Positions 8,327 through 17,371 are shown, counted from the stretch's first letter. The stretch: 64,000 nt of DNA from Avichristensenella sp031550535 (GCA_031550535.1 JAVBOM010000007.1:62001-126000); one strand, 5' to 3'. Notes: generated by a model from the sequence alone, not told the origin. Made by a program: numbers and translations.

Positions 8327-9523
8327 TCAGTTCACCCCGCCCGACGACGGCCTCATCAACACCTCCACACCCGGCAACAGCGCCGCGATATCCGCCTCGG
8401 TATACGCGTCGCTCTCCGTCACCAGGAGCGTTTCCAGCTTCGGGAGGCCCTTCAGCGGCGACAGGTCGCGAATGTCATTCTGCTGAAGGTTCACGCGGGT
8501 CAGCGCCTGCAAATCCCTCAGCGGCGTGATGTCCGTGATGGAGCAATTCCAAATGTGCAGGTACATGAGCGCCTTCTGCCCGGATAGCGCGGACAGGTCG
8601 CTGATTTCGGGGCAACTCCACAGGCCGAGATCCCTCATCGCGTGGCCGGAAAGCAGGGATAGGTCCTCGTTTGTGAGCGGGGAGGATTGCACGGTCAGTC
8701 GCCTGAGATCAGGCCACGCGGCAATCAGGGTGGCGAACATTTCGCGGTCAACGCCCACAAGCGTCGCGTTCCGCATCTTGGTGTGGCTTTCAAGCGGCGC
8801 ATAGTCCTCCACGAAGCCGCTGTAAAGAAACTGCTCCAGGGTATCCTTCCCGCGCAGCGGCGAAAGATCCAGGCGCGTGTCCTTGTCCTGGCTGCCGGCG
8901 GTAAAGGTTCTAAGGTTCGGCAGGGACAGCACGGGCGTGAGGTCCCGCACGCCTTCCAGCCCGACGATCTGGACGATAAAGAGGCGCTGCTTGCCCTCGA
9001 GTGGGGAAAGGTCTGTTACGCTCTCGCTAAAGGACAGGTCGACTTCCCGAAGCAGCGGCAGACCCCGCAGCGCCTCGATACTCGTGATGGGTTGCCGTGT
9101 GATCGTGACGATTTCGAGGTTCTTACAGAATTGCAGCACGGAAATGTCCGCAATGACATCGTTTATGGACGCGGGGTCTACGAAATCGTCACACACAAAC
9201 TCCGTCACCGTCGCCATGTCCGCCCTTGTTACGTCGCCGGTTTCCTTTTCAAGCGTCTTGCGGATGACCCGTTCGACCACGGGGTCGTTAAACCGGATCA
9301 CCTCGCCGTCCAGCAGTTTCTCCGCCGGAACCAAACCTGTAGCGGTTTCCGCCAGTGTGGGCAGCGCCGTCATGCTGAGGCACAGCAGCAGCGCGGCGAG
9401 CAGTGCGGCCGGGCCGCGGCGTCTTTGACGGCGGCGCTGATTCGAAGAATCGGGCGCCATAAGGGGATTTCGCAAGAAATCCCTACCGCTGTGGTGGCGA
9501 GGATGCTGTCTGTCGCGTTGCAT
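8327..9523 (-). CDS. Exported leucine-rich-repeat protein 2 with repeat-derived N-terminus
   Basis: Paralogue of the next gene: same cap (VIRFNDPVVERVIRKTL) and internalin-like repeats, 398 residues. The ribosome site AAAGGAG and ATG (9523) match those of the paralogue. Codons about 13-32, however, are a complete copy of the genomic double-hairpin repeat (9430-9482) read in frame without a stop; the signal-peptide core follows (GPAALLAALLLCLSMTALPTLAET). The N-region is therefore about 40 residues, unusually long and basic. An internal ATG inside the repeat (LMAPDSS) could be an alternative start but has no ribosome site. A TATACT box near 9594-9599 may belong to its promoter. Confidence 0.8.
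   Translation of the reverse strand: MQRDRQHPRHHSGRDFLRNPLMAPDSSNQRRRQRRRGPAALLAALLLCLSMTALPTLAETATGLVPAEKLLDGEVIRFNDPVVERVIRKTLEKETGDVTRADMATVTEFVCDDFVDPASINDVIADISVLQFCKNLEIVTITRQPITSIEALRGLPLLREVDLSFSESVTDLSPLEGKQRLFIVQIVGLEGVRDLTPVLSLPNLRTFTAGSQDKDTRLDLSPLRGKDTLEQFLYSGFVEDYAPLESHTKMRNATLVGVDREMFATLIAAWPDLRRLTVQSSPLTNEDLSLLSGHAMRDLGLWSCPEISDLSALSGQKALMYLHIWNCSITDITPLRDLQALTRVNLQQNDIRDLSPLKGLPKLETLLVTESDAYTEADIAALLPGVEVLMRPSSGGVN
9430..9482 (+). repeat. Double-hairpin repeat copy, in frame inside a gene
   Basis: Full 53-bp copy. Both stems show paired substitutions relative to the common form: hairpin 1 GATTC-GAA-GAATC and hairpin 2 GGATTTC-GCAA-GAAATCC. Read on the minus strand it is open and encodes residues RDFLRNPLMAPDSSNQRRR of LRR protein 2. 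Confidence 0.92.
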
Positions 9524-9708
9524 GGTGTCGCTCCTTTCGCGGCCGGTGGCAAGAAATCCTTGCCTCTCCTGGTAAAAAATGGTGACACCTAAAAGTATAC
9601 GAACACTTTTGATACAAAAATGGCGTCAGCGTGGCATGCGCATGCAATTGTTGGCAGCAATGTGACATTTTCGCGCGCTTTCGGCTTTTCTTTTGGCCGA
9701 TCCTGCGC

Positions 9709-9791
9709 TATAATACATCACAATGCCCCGCCCATAGGCGGTCATCCGCGCATGGCCGCCGCCCAGGACGGAAGAACGGAAGGCGCGGGGC
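9709..9791 (+). promoter_or_regulatory. Promoter -10 box and structured 5' leader of the paaK-ior operon
   Basis: TATAAT at 9709-9714 has no good -35. Just downstream, the leader can form an outer stem GCCCCG (9725-9730) with CGGGGC (9786-9791). Inside is a strong hairpin GGCGGTCAT with ATGGCCGCC (9737-9759), followed by an unpaired purine-rich stretch GGACGGAAGAACGGAAG. It begins at the expected transcript start and ends about 45 bases before the first gene. It could be a regulatory RNA; no known class was recognised. The rest of 9524-9836 holds no gene. Confidence 0.45.
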
Positions 9792-9836
9792 GGCTATTCA
9801 TTACCTGTACCTTTGGTGTAGAATGGGAGGATGCAT

Positions 9837-11132
9837 ATGATTTGGAACCCACAGATGGAGGCCATGCAGCGCGAGCAGATGCGCGCGCTGCAGCTCGATC
9901 GCCTAAAAGATACCGTGCGCCGCTGTTACGACCATGTGCCGCACTACAAGAAGCGTTTTGACGAGGCGGGCATCAGGCCCGAGGATATCCGGACGCTGGC
10001 CGACCTGCGCCATGTGCCCTTCACGGTCAAAACCGACCTGCGCGACAACTACCCCTACCAGATGCTCGCTGTGCCCATGCGGGATATCGTGCGCGTGCAC
10101 GCGTCCAGCGGCACCACGGGCAAGTCCATCGTGGCGGGGTACACGAAGGGCGACCTGGATATGTGGGCGGAGTGCATCGCCCGCCTGACGACGGCCGTGG
10201 GTGCGACGGCGGACGACATCGTGCAGATTTCCTTCGGTTATTCGCTGTTTACCGGCGCGTTCGGCCTGCACTATGGGCTGGAAAAGGTCGGCGCGGCGAT
10301 CATCCCGATTTCCGGCGGCAACACGGAGCGGCAGATCGGCATCATGCGCGATTTCGGCGCGACGGTGCTCGTCGCCACGCCTTCCTACGCCATGTACCTG
10401 GCTGAGGTGGCGGAGAAAATGGGCGTGATGGACGAGATCAAGCTGCGGCTCGGCCTCTTCGGCGCGGAAAGCTCCACGCAGGAGATGCGGCACGAGCTGG
10501 CCCGCCGCTGGGGCATCACGGCCACGGAGAACTACGGGCTGACGGAGATCATCGGCCCGGGCGTGTCCGGCGAGTGCGAGGCGTTCCAAGGGCTGCACAT
10601 CAACGAGGATCACTTCCTGCCCGAGATCATCAACCCCGAGACCGGCGAGGTGCTGCCGGAAGGGGAGGTGGGCGAGCTCGTCATCACGACGCTGACCAAG
10701 CAGGGCCAGCCGATGCTGCGCTACCGCACGCGGGACATCACCCGCCTGACCTACGCGCCGTGCGCCTGCGGCCGGACAAGCGCGCGTATGGAGCAGGTGC
10801 GCGGCAGGAGCGATGATATGCTTATCATTCGCGGCGTGAACGTGTTCCCGTCGCAGATCGAGAGCGTGCTGCTGGAGGTTTCTGGCATTGGGCCGCACTA
10901 TGAGATCGAAGTGACGCGCCAGAACTACCTGGACCGCCTGACCGTGAAGGTGGAGCTGACCGACGGCAACCTCCTGGAGCGGTGGCGCGAGCTGGAGGCG
11001 CTGGAGCACACGGTGCACGACCAGCTCCGCTCCGCGCTGAACCTGGACGTGCATGTCAAGCTCGTCTCGCCCAACACGCTGAAGCGGTTTGAGGGCAAGG
11101 CCAAGCGCGTGACGGATATGAGGGATCAATAG
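9837..11132 (+). CDS. paaK: Phenylacetate-CoA ligase (aryl-acid CoA ligase), copy 1
   Basis: AMP-forming ligase of 431 residues that activates phenylacetate or related arylacetates to CoA thioesters. Visible signatures: phosphate-binding loop HASSGTTGKS (about 90-99), ENYGLTEIIGPGVS (A5 region), RYRTRDI and RGVNVFPSQIE near the C-terminal domain. The ATG at 9837 is chosen because GGGAGG abuts the ATG six bases upstream, too close to use that one. It overlaps by no bases with iorA, which starts directly after its stop. With iorAB and a second ligase it forms an aromatic-amino-acid oxidation module: arylpyruvate to arylacetyl-CoA by Ior, with the ligase interconverting the acid and CoA ester and allowing ATP recovery in peptolytic anaerobes. 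Confidence 0.9.
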   Translation: MIWNPQMEAMQREQMRALQLDRLKDTVRRCYDHVPHYKKRFDEAGIRPEDIRTLADLRHVPFTVKTDLRDNYPYQMLAVPMRDIVRVHASSGTTGKSIVAGYTKGDLDMWAECIARLTTAVGATADDIVQISFGYSLFTGAFGLHYGLEKVGAAIIPISGGNTERQIGIMRDFGATVLVATPSYAMYLAEVAEKMGVMDEIKLRLGLFGAESSTQEMRHELARRWGITATENYGLTEIIGPGVSGECEAFQGLHINEDHFLPEIINPETGEVLPEGEVGELVITTLTKQGQPMLRYRTRDITRLTYAPCACGRTSARMEQVRGRSDDMLIIRGVNVFPSQIESVLLEVSGIGPHYEIEVTRQNYLDRLTVKVELTDGNLLERWRELEALEHTVHDQLRSALNLDVHVKLVSPNTLKRFEGKAKRVTDMRDQ

Positions 11133-12860
11133 ATGGAAAGAGCATTGCTGCTGGGGAACGAGGCGGTCGCGCGGGGCGCGTGGGAGGCAGGGGTCAAGGT
11201 GGTATCGAGCTACCCCGGCACGCCCTCCACAGAGATCACGGAATCGATCGCGCAGTATAAAGAAATTAACGCCGAGTGGGCGGTCAATGAAAAGGTGTCG
11301 CTGGAGGTCGCGTTCGGCGCGGCCATGGCCGGCGGCCGGGCCATGTCATGCATGAAGCACGTGGGGCTGAATGTGGCGGCGGACCCGCTGTTCACCGCCG
11401 CGTACACCGGCATCCGCGCGGGACTGGTGATCGTCGTCGCGGACGACCCGGAGATGTTCTCATCCCAGAACGAGCAGGACAGCCGCTATTACGCCCGAAG
11501 CGCGCACTTGCCGGTGCTGGAGCCTTCGGACGCGCAGGAGTGCAAGGACTTCACGAAGCTGGCGTTCGCGCTGTCGGAGCAGTACGACACGCCGGTGCTG
11601 CTGCGGCTGACGACGCGCATCGCGCACGCGCGGTCGCCCGTCACGCTCGGCGAGCGGGTGGAAGTAGCAGTGCCCGCGTATGAGAAAAACGCGCCCAAGT
11701 ACGTCATGATGCCCGGCAACGCGCGTCGGCGGCATCCGATTGTCGTCGAGAGAGAAAAGGCGATGGCCGAGGCCGCGTCCGGCATGGACATCAACCGCGC
11801 GGAATTGCGCGGCAAGGCGCTCGGCGTGATCTGCTCGGGCGCATGCTACCCGTATGTGCGCGAGGCCGCGCCGGACGTGTCCACGTTCAAGCTGGGCATG
11901 AGCTACCCGCTGCCGGAGAAGGCGCTGCGAGCGTTCGCCCAAAGCGTGGACAAGCTCGTCGTCATTGAGGAGTTGGAGCCGTTCGTCGAGGACGCGCTAA
12001 AGGCCATGGGCATTGCCGTGTCTGGCAAGGACAAGACAGGACTGACCGGCGAGCTCGGCGTGCGCAAGGTGCGGGAGGCGCTGCTGGGCGAAAGGAAGGA
12101 TTTGCCGGAGGCCCCGGCCATGCCGATCCGCCCGCCGGTGCTCTGCCCGGGCTGCCCGCACCGCGCCACATTTTTTGTGTTGAAAAAGCAAAAGCTGAAC
12201 GTGTTCGGCGACATCGGCTGCTACACGCTCGGCGCGACGCCGCCGCTGTCCGCGATGGACGCCACGCTCTGCATGGGCGCGTCCATCGGCATGGCGTTCG
12301 GCGCGGAAAAGGCGCAGGGCAAGGACTTTAGCCGGAAGTCCGTCGCCGTGATCGGCGATTCCACGTTCCTGCACAGCGGCGTCACCGCCCTGATCGACGC
12401 GGTATGGGGCGGCGGCACGATCACCGTGCTCATCCTGGACAACCGCATCACCGGCATGACCGGCCACCAGCAGAACCCGGCCAGCGGGAAGGACCTATAC
12501 GGAAATCCCGCGCCGATGCTCGATTTGGAGGCGCTGTGCCGCGGCTGCGGCGCGCGGCACGTGCGCACCGTGGACCCGTTCGACCAGAGTGCGCTGGACG
12601 CGGTCATCCGGGAGGAAACGGCGCGCGAGGCCGTGTCGGTGGTGATCGTGCGGTCGCCGTGCGTGCTGCTCACCAAGGAGCACCCCGCGCCCTTCGCGGT
12701 GCATGACTGCAAGAACTGCGGCACGTGCATGCGGATCGGCTGTCCGGCCATTTCGCGCGTGGAAGGCGGCGTGACGATCGACGCGACCATGTGCGTGGGC
12801 TGCGGCCTGTGCGCGGGCCTTTGCCCGTTCCACTGCATCGAGAGGGGGGAACGCGCGTGA
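11133..12860 (+). CDS. iorA: Indolepyruvate ferredoxin oxidoreductase alpha subunit
   Basis: Alpha subunit (575 residues) of the thiamine-diphosphate enzyme that oxidatively decarboxylates indolepyruvate, phenylpyruvate and hydroxyphenylpyruvate to aryl-acyl-CoA with reduced ferredoxin. The N-terminal pyrimidine-binding domain starts LLGNEAVARGAWEAGVKVVS. The PP domain carries CPGCPHR and GDIGCYTLG (about 330-370) and GDSTFLHSG. The C-terminus has two 4Fe-4S motifs, CKNCGTCMRIGCP and CVGCGLCAGLCP (about 526-563). Its stop overlaps the iorB start (GTGA), indicating translational coupling. The enzyme is cytoplasmic and oxygen sensitive. Confidence 0.95.
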   Translation: MERALLLGNEAVARGAWEAGVKVVSSYPGTPSTEITESIAQYKEINAEWAVNEKVSLEVAFGAAMAGGRAMSCMKHVGLNVAADPLFTAAYTGIRAGLVIVVADDPEMFSSQNEQDSRYYARSAHLPVLEPSDAQECKDFTKLAFALSEQYDTPVLLRLTTRIAHARSPVTLGERVEVAVPAYEKNAPKYVMMPGNARRRHPIVVEREKAMAEAASGMDINRAELRGKALGVICSGACYPYVREAAPDVSTFKLGMSYPLPEKALRAFAQSVDKLVVIEELEPFVEDALKAMGIAVSGKDKTGLTGELGVRKVREALLGERKDLPEAPAMPIRPPVLCPGCPHRATFFVLKKQKLNVFGDIGCYTLGATPPLSAMDATLCMGASIGMAFGAEKAQGKDFSRKSVAVIGDSTFLHSGVTALIDAVWGGGTITVLILDNRITGMTGHQQNPASGKDLYGNPAPMLDLEALCRGCGARHVRTVDPFDQSALDAVIREETAREAVSVVIVRSPCVLLTKEHPAPFAVHDCKNCGTCMRIGCPAISRVEGGVTIDATMCVGCGLCAGLCPFHCIERGERA

Positions 12861-13456
12861 AAATGGACGTGATTATCGTGGGCGTCGGCGGGCAGGGCAT
12901 TCTGCTCGCGAGCCGCGTGCTGGGCCGTTTGGCGATGAACGCGGGCCGTGACGCCAAGGTCAGCGAGGTGCACGGCATGAGCCAGCGCGGCGGCGATGTC
13001 ATCACGCATGTGCGCATCGGCGAAGCGGTGCAAAGCCCGCTGATCGAGGAGGGAACGGCCGACGCCATCATCGCGTTTGAGCCCATGGAGGCCGCCCGCG
13101 CGCTGCCGTACCTCAAGGAAGGCGGCTGGATCGTGTGCGGCACGCAGCAAATCGCGCCGATGCCGGTCATCACAGGCGCGGCGAAGTATCCGGAGAACCT
13201 CATGGAAACGCTTCGGACCGCCGGGGGGCTTTTCGCGTTTGACGCGCTGCGCGTCGCGCGGGAGAGCGGCGTGCAGCGCGCGGTGAACATCGTGCTGCTG
13301 GGCGCTTTTGCGGCCAGACAATCACTAGAACAATCGCTTTGGCTGGAAGCGGTCGGGGCGTGCGTGCCACAGAAGACGATCGAAGCAAACCGGCGGGCGT
13401 TCCTCGCCGGGTGGGAGGCCATGAAACATGATGACGGGAACCAAGATGGACCATAA
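12857..13456 (+). CDS. iorB: Indolepyruvate ferredoxin oxidoreductase beta subunit
   Basis: Gamma-domain subunit of 199 residues, the usual IorB size. It opens with the glycine-rich GVGGQGILLASRVLG and has the family motif EVHGMSQRGGDVITHVRIG. The GTG start at 12857 overlaps the iorA stop, with GGGGGGAA just upstream; longer in-frame starts would lie inside iorA. The end overlaps the second paaK by 29 bp, so all four genes are packed into one transcript. Confidence 0.93.
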   Translation: MKMDVIIVGVGGQGILLASRVLGRLAMNAGRDAKVSEVHGMSQRGGDVITHVRIGEAVQSPLIEEGTADAIIAFEPMEAARALPYLKEGGWIVCGTQQIAPMPVITGAAKYPENLMETLRTAGGLFAFDALRVARESGVQRAVNIVLLGAFAARQSLEQSLWLEAVGACVPQKTIEANRRAFLAGWEAMKHDDGNQDGP

Positions 13457-14753
13457 TGTTATCTGGGACAAGACGGCGGAGTGCATGTCCCGCGACCAGA
13501 TTCGCGCCGTGCAGGACCAGCGGCTTTGCGCGCTGGTCAAGCGCGTGTACGCGAATGTCCCGTTTTACCGGGAAAAAATGCAGGCAATCGGCGTGATGCC
13601 GGGCGATATCCGGGGCGTGGAGGACCTGTCCAAGCTGCCCTTCACGGACAAGACGGATCTTCGGGACAACTACCCGTTCGGGCTGTTCGCCGTGCCGCAG
13701 AGTCAGATCGTGCGCATTCACGCGTCCAGCGGCACCACGGGCAAGCCGACGGTCGTCGGCTATACGTCCAATGATGTCGACATGTGGGCGGAGCTGATGG
13801 CGCGGTCCATGTCCTGCGCGGGCGTGACGAAGGACTCCGTCGTGCAGGTGGCGTACGGCTACGGGCTGTTCACCGGGGGACTCGGCGCGCACTACGGCGC
13901 GGAGCGCATCGGCGCGTCGGTGATCCCGATCTCCGGCGGCAACACGCAACGCCAGGTAATGCTGATGGAGGATTTCGGCACGACGACCGTCGCCTGTACG
14001 CCGTCCTACGCGATGGTTTTGGGCGAAACCATACAGGAAATGGGCATTCCACTGTCGAAATTGAAACTGCAATCGGGCGTGTTCGGCGCGGAGCCATGGA
14101 CCGAGGGCACGAGACGCCGCCTGGAGGAGCTGCTGGGCATCTCCGCGCAGGATATTTACGGCCTGAGCGAGGTGATGGGCCCGGGCGTCTCCATGGAGTG
14201 CGCGTGCCAGCAGGGCATGCACATCTGGGAGGATCATTTCATCCCCGAGGTGCTGAACCCGGACACCGGCGCGCCGCTGCCGTACGGGGAACAGGGCGAA
14301 CTGACCTTCACGACGCTGACGAAGGAGGGCCTGCCGCTGCTGCGCTACCGCACGCACGACCTGACGGTACTCGACCCGTCCCCGTGCGCGTGCGGACGCA
14401 CGCATGTCAGGATGCGCAAGCTCGTCGGCCGCACGGACGACATGCTGATCATCCGTGGGGTGAACGTGTTCCCGTCGCAGGTGGAGGGCGTGCTGTCCGC
14501 GCTGGACGGCGTATCGCCGCACTTCCTGATGGTGGTGGGCACGAAGCACAACATGGACACGCTGGAAATCCGCGTGGAGATGACCAAAGAGATGATGAGC
14601 GACACCGTGCGCGAGATCGAGAACCTGGAAAAGCGGATCGCGCAGAACGTCGCGTCGGTGCTCGGGCTGACGGCCGTGATCCGGCTGACACCGCCCGGGA
14701 GTATCGCCAGGAGCGAGGGGAAGGCGAAGCGGGTGCTGGACGAGCGGGTGTAG
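13428..14753 (+). CDS. paaK: Phenylacetate-CoA ligase, copy 2
   Basis: Second AMP-forming aryl-acid CoA ligase, 441 residues, clearly homologous to the one at 9837 along its whole length (HASSGTTGKPT, DIYGLSEVMGPGVSMEC, RGVNVFPSQVEGV). Having two ligases flanking iorAB is common in peptolytic Clostridia and may separate substrates such as phenylacetate and indole- or hydroxyphenyl-acetate; that division is inference. The start is taken at 13428 with GGGAGG nine bases upstream; ATG codons at 13431 and 13446 are alternatives. The C-terminal domain ends in KAKRVLDERV. Confidence 0.88.
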   Translation: MMTGTKMDHNVIWDKTAECMSRDQIRAVQDQRLCALVKRVYANVPFYREKMQAIGVMPGDIRGVEDLSKLPFTDKTDLRDNYPFGLFAVPQSQIVRIHASSGTTGKPTVVGYTSNDVDMWAELMARSMSCAGVTKDSVVQVAYGYGLFTGGLGAHYGAERIGASVIPISGGNTQRQVMLMEDFGTTTVACTPSYAMVLGETIQEMGIPLSKLKLQSGVFGAEPWTEGTRRRLEELLGISAQDIYGLSEVMGPGVSMECACQQGMHIWEDHFIPEVLNPDTGAPLPYGEQGELTFTTLTKEGLPLLRYRTHDLTVLDPSPCACGRTHVRMRKLVGRTDDMLIIRGVNVFPSQVEGVLSALDGVSPHFLMVVGTKHNMDTLEIRVEMTKEMMSDTVREIENLEKRIAQNVASVLGLTAVIRLTPPGSIARSEGKAKRVLDERV

Positions 14754-14802
14754 GGGGACGATGCGTCCGCCCTGCCGCGCGGCATGACAGTCAGGCACGA
14801 AC

Positions 14803-14832
14803 GTAGGGGCGCGCATTGCGCGTCCGCCCTAC
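14803..14832. repeat. GC-rich palindrome, GTAGGG...CCCTAC family
   Basis: A 30-bp inverted repeat, GTAGGGGCGCGCATTGCG followed by CGTCCGCCCTAC. A related sequence is at 14753-14778 and another at 31512-31537. It fills part of the gap between paaK and the ACT gene (14754-15017), where no other feature is visible. Confidence 0.6.
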
Positions 14833-15017
14833 GGCGGCATACCCGGTCTGCCAAGAGACACCCCAAACACCCCACAGCGGAAGGGCACAATCAGCAGGCT
14901 ATACACGCTTGCGCATCGCGCAGGCCGCGAGGGCGGAACACCCATCAACACCCCGCCCGAAGCCCGGAGGCCCACCCCGCGTGGCCATCGGGGTATATGC
15001 ATAGAGGAGTGGTACGG

Positions 15018-15449
15018 ATGTTCGTTCAACAGATTTCCGTCTTTATTGAGAACCAGCCGGGGAAGCTGGCGGAATTCGCGGAGCTGCTCGGCCGGGAGGG
15101 TATCGACCTGGTCGCGCTGTCCATCGCGGACACGACGAACTTTGGCATCCTGCGCTGCATCGTCTGCGACGTGGAGCGCGCCGCCAGGGTCATCAACGAC
15201 GCGGGCTACACCGCGCGCATCACGGACGTGCTGGCCGCGTCCGTGCCGGACAAGCCCGGCGGCATGGCCATGGCCGTCCGCGCGCTGACGGACGCGCACA
15301 TTTCCATCGAGTACCTGTATTCGTTCGTGCGCAACGCCGGGAGCAACGCGCTGCTGATCCTCCGGGTGGAGGATCTTGAGCGGGCCGCGCGGGTATTGGA
15401 GGAAAAGGGCGTTTCGCTGATCACGCAGGAGCAGGTGCGCACGCTGTGA
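15018..15449 (+). CDS. ACT domain protein, probable amino-acid sensor
   Basis: Protein of 143 residues made of two ACT domains: FVQQISVFIENQPGKLAEF at the start and AVRALTDAHISIEYLYSF in the second half. ACT pairs bind amino acids. This gene regularly follows paaK/ior in Clostridia and may sense aromatic amino acids, which is inference. The start ATG at 15018 has GAGGAGTGG upstream; a longer frame reaches back to 14784 but crosses palindromic non-coding sequence. Its stop overlaps the alr start (GTGA). Confidence 0.85.
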   Translation: MFVQQISVFIENQPGKLAEFAELLGREGIDLVALSIADTTNFGILRCIVCDVERAARVINDAGYTARITDVLAASVPDKPGGMAMAVRALTDAHISIEYLYSFVRNAGSNALLILRVEDLERAARVLEEKGVSLITQEQVRTL

Positions 15450-16576
15450 ACGCCTACCGGCCGACCCGGCTTGTGATCGACCTTTCGGTGATTGAAAGCA
15501 ACGTCCGCCTGCTTCGGGCGCGCACGCCGAAAGCCGCGCGCCTGATGGCGGTCGTGAAGGCCGACGCCTACGGGCACGGCGCGGTGCCGGTGGCGCGCGC
15601 CGCGCTCGCGGCTGGCGCGGATTTTTTGGCGGTGGCGATCCCGGAGGAGGGCGCGGCGCTCCGTGAGGCGGGGCTTACCGCGCCCATTCTCGTGCTCGGC
15701 GGCATTGCGGAGGAAGGCGCGGAGGCGGCCGCGCGGTACGGCCTTGCGCAAGCGGCGTTTGACCTGGAAACCGTGCGCTGGCTGGACGCCGCCGCGAAAC
15801 GCCACGGTACGCGCGTGGATGTGCACATCAAGGCCGATACGGGCATGGGCAGGATCGGCGTGCGGGACGAACGGGCGCTGCGGGCGCTCGCGGAGGCGGT
15901 TCAGGCGTCGCCGAACCTTAACCTCGCGGGCGTATTCACGCATTTCGCGTCGTCCGACGAGAAGGATCTCGCGTTTACGCGCCTGCAGGCCGCGCGGTTT
16001 GACGCGCTCGCCGCGCCGCTGAAGCAGGCGAAGCCGGACCTGCTGCTGCACGCGGCCAACAGCGCCGCGCTGCTCCGCTGCCCGCAATTGACGTATGACA
16101 TGGTCCGCGCGGGCATCGCGCTGTACGTGTCGCCCGATTTGCCCGGGGACGCGGGCGAGGGCCTTGGCCACGCGATGCGCTGGGAGACGCGCGCCGTGCA
16201 TGTGAAGGACATTGAGCCGGGGGAAACGGTCAGCTATGGCCGCAGGTTCACGGCGCAGCGCGTGACGCGCGTGATGACGCTGCCGGTCGGCTACGCGGAC
16301 GGGTATCACCGCGCGATTGGCGGCGTGGGCCGCGCGCTGGTGCGCGGGCAAAGCGCCCCGGTGATCGGCCGGGTGTGCATGGACCAGACAATGCTGGACG
16401 TGACGGACATCCCCGGCGCCTCCGTGGGCGACGAGGTGGTGCTGCTGGGCCGGCAGGGGAATGAGCGCATTACGGCGCGCGAGATCGGCACATGGTGCGG
16501 CATGATCGACTACGAGGTCGTGCTGTCGCCCACCGGCCGCGTGCCGAAGGCATACGTGACGAGCGAGGGGGAGTGA
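15446..16576 (+). CDS. alr: Alanine racemase
   Basis: PLP enzyme (376 residues) interconverting L- and D-alanine for peptidoglycan. The PLP lysine is in AVVKADAYGHG (about residue 36), and the second catalytic base Tyr is in LPVGYADGYHR (about 270), on the other protomer in the dimer. RVCMDQTMLDVT is also typical. The GTG start overlaps the ACT gene stop by four bases, so translation is coupled. Placement in an aromatic catabolic operon is unusual for alr. Confidence 0.94.
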   Translation: MNAYRPTRLVIDLSVIESNVRLLRARTPKAARLMAVVKADAYGHGAVPVARAALAAGADFLAVAIPEEGAALREAGLTAPILVLGGIAEEGAEAAARYGLAQAAFDLETVRWLDAAAKRHGTRVDVHIKADTGMGRIGVRDERALRALAEAVQASPNLNLAGVFTHFASSDEKDLAFTRLQAARFDALAAPLKQAKPDLLLHAANSAALLRCPQLTYDMVRAGIALYVSPDLPGDAGEGLGHAMRWETRAVHVKDIEPGETVSYGRRFTAQRVTRVMTLPVGYADGYHRAIGGVGRALVRGQSAPVIGRVCMDQTMLDVTDIPGASVGDEVVLLGRQGNERITAREIGTWCGMIDYEVVLSPTGRVPKAYVTSEGE

Positions 16577-16579
16577 CCG

Positions 16580-17338
16580 TTGGGTACGTCGCGGGTTGGG
16601 ATCATCATCAAATGGGCGCTGAGGGTCTTTGGGTATCAGATCGCGTTCGGCTTGTTTGGCTTTCTGTTCACGCCGGCGGTGGTCGGTTCGAGCGTGGCGA
16701 TCCGCGTCCCGGTCATCGGGCTTTTGATCGCGGCGGCGGGGTATTTGATGTTCATGGACGGCTCGTACCGGGGCGAAAAGGATTGCCTGATGGGCGAGAC
16801 GCTGGACAAGCTGGCCAGGAAGGGCAGCTATGAGCCGTCCAAGGCGGAAGAGGCGAAGCGGTTCAGCCGGATGAAGGGCATCGCCTCGGCGGCGCTTGGC
16901 GCGCTGCCGCTGGTCCTCATCGCCGTGGTGGTCGCGGTGACGGCGGAGCCTTACGCGTACGCGCTGCAGGACCTGCCGGGCTGGCTGAACTCCTACATGA
17001 ACCGCGCGGAGGTCGCGGAGCCGTTGCAATACCTGCGGAATGTGACGGTCACGGCCACGGTAGTGGATTACCTCCGGGTCGGCGTGCGGTTTGTGCTGTT
17101 CCCGTACATCGGGCTGATGGGCACGATGAGCGACGCGGCGTCGCTGCTGTTTGACCAGCTTTCGCCGCTGCTGGTGCTGATCATGCCCATGATATGCGCC
17201 ATCGGGTATCAGTTTGGGCCGAGCCGCCGGGCAAAGAACGCGAAGGCGATTGAGGAAGCGAAGAACAAGCCGCGCAAGCGCCTGAAAAAGGCTGCGGCGA
17301 AGCGGGGCGGGCCGGAGGAGAAGAAGCAGCTGGTGTGA
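16580..17338 (+). CDS. Membrane protein, unknown function
   Basis: Protein of 252 residues with about five to six hydrophobic segments (about 10-30, 38-60, 103-125, 165-185, 195-215) and a strongly basic C-terminal tail (KPRKRLKKAAAKR). The start is TTG at 16580, preceded by GGGGGAG, three bases after the alr stop. I do not recognise a family. Tight spacing links it to alr and to the exported protein downstream. Confidence 0.65.
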   Translation: MGTSRVGIIIKWALRVFGYQIAFGLFGFLFTPAVVGSSVAIRVPVIGLLIAAAGYLMFMDGSYRGEKDCLMGETLDKLARKGSYEPSKAEEAKRFSRMKGIASAALGALPLVLIAVVVAVTAEPYAYALQDLPGWLNSYMNRAEVAEPLQYLRNVTVTATVVDYLRVGVRFVLFPYIGLMGTMSDAASLLFDQLSPLLVLIMPMICAIGYQFGPSRRAKNAKAIEEAKNKPRKRLKKAAAKRGGPEEKKQLV

Positions 17339-17371
17339 TGGCGGCCGGTTAACCGGGAAGGGGTACGAACG

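Noticed and set aside
13200..14816. Open frame of 538 codons antisense to the second paaK
   Set aside because: Same reason: a GC-driven shadow of a well-supported ligase gene.
14784..15017. Upstream extension of the ACT gene
   Set aside because: It crosses a palindromic repeat and lacks a site, whereas GAGGAGTGG precedes the ATG at 15018.
15206..17029. Open frame of 607 codons on the minus strand across alr and the membrane protein
   Set aside because: Shadow of third-position GC in the plus-strand genes; low-complexity Arg/His/Ala content and no family match.
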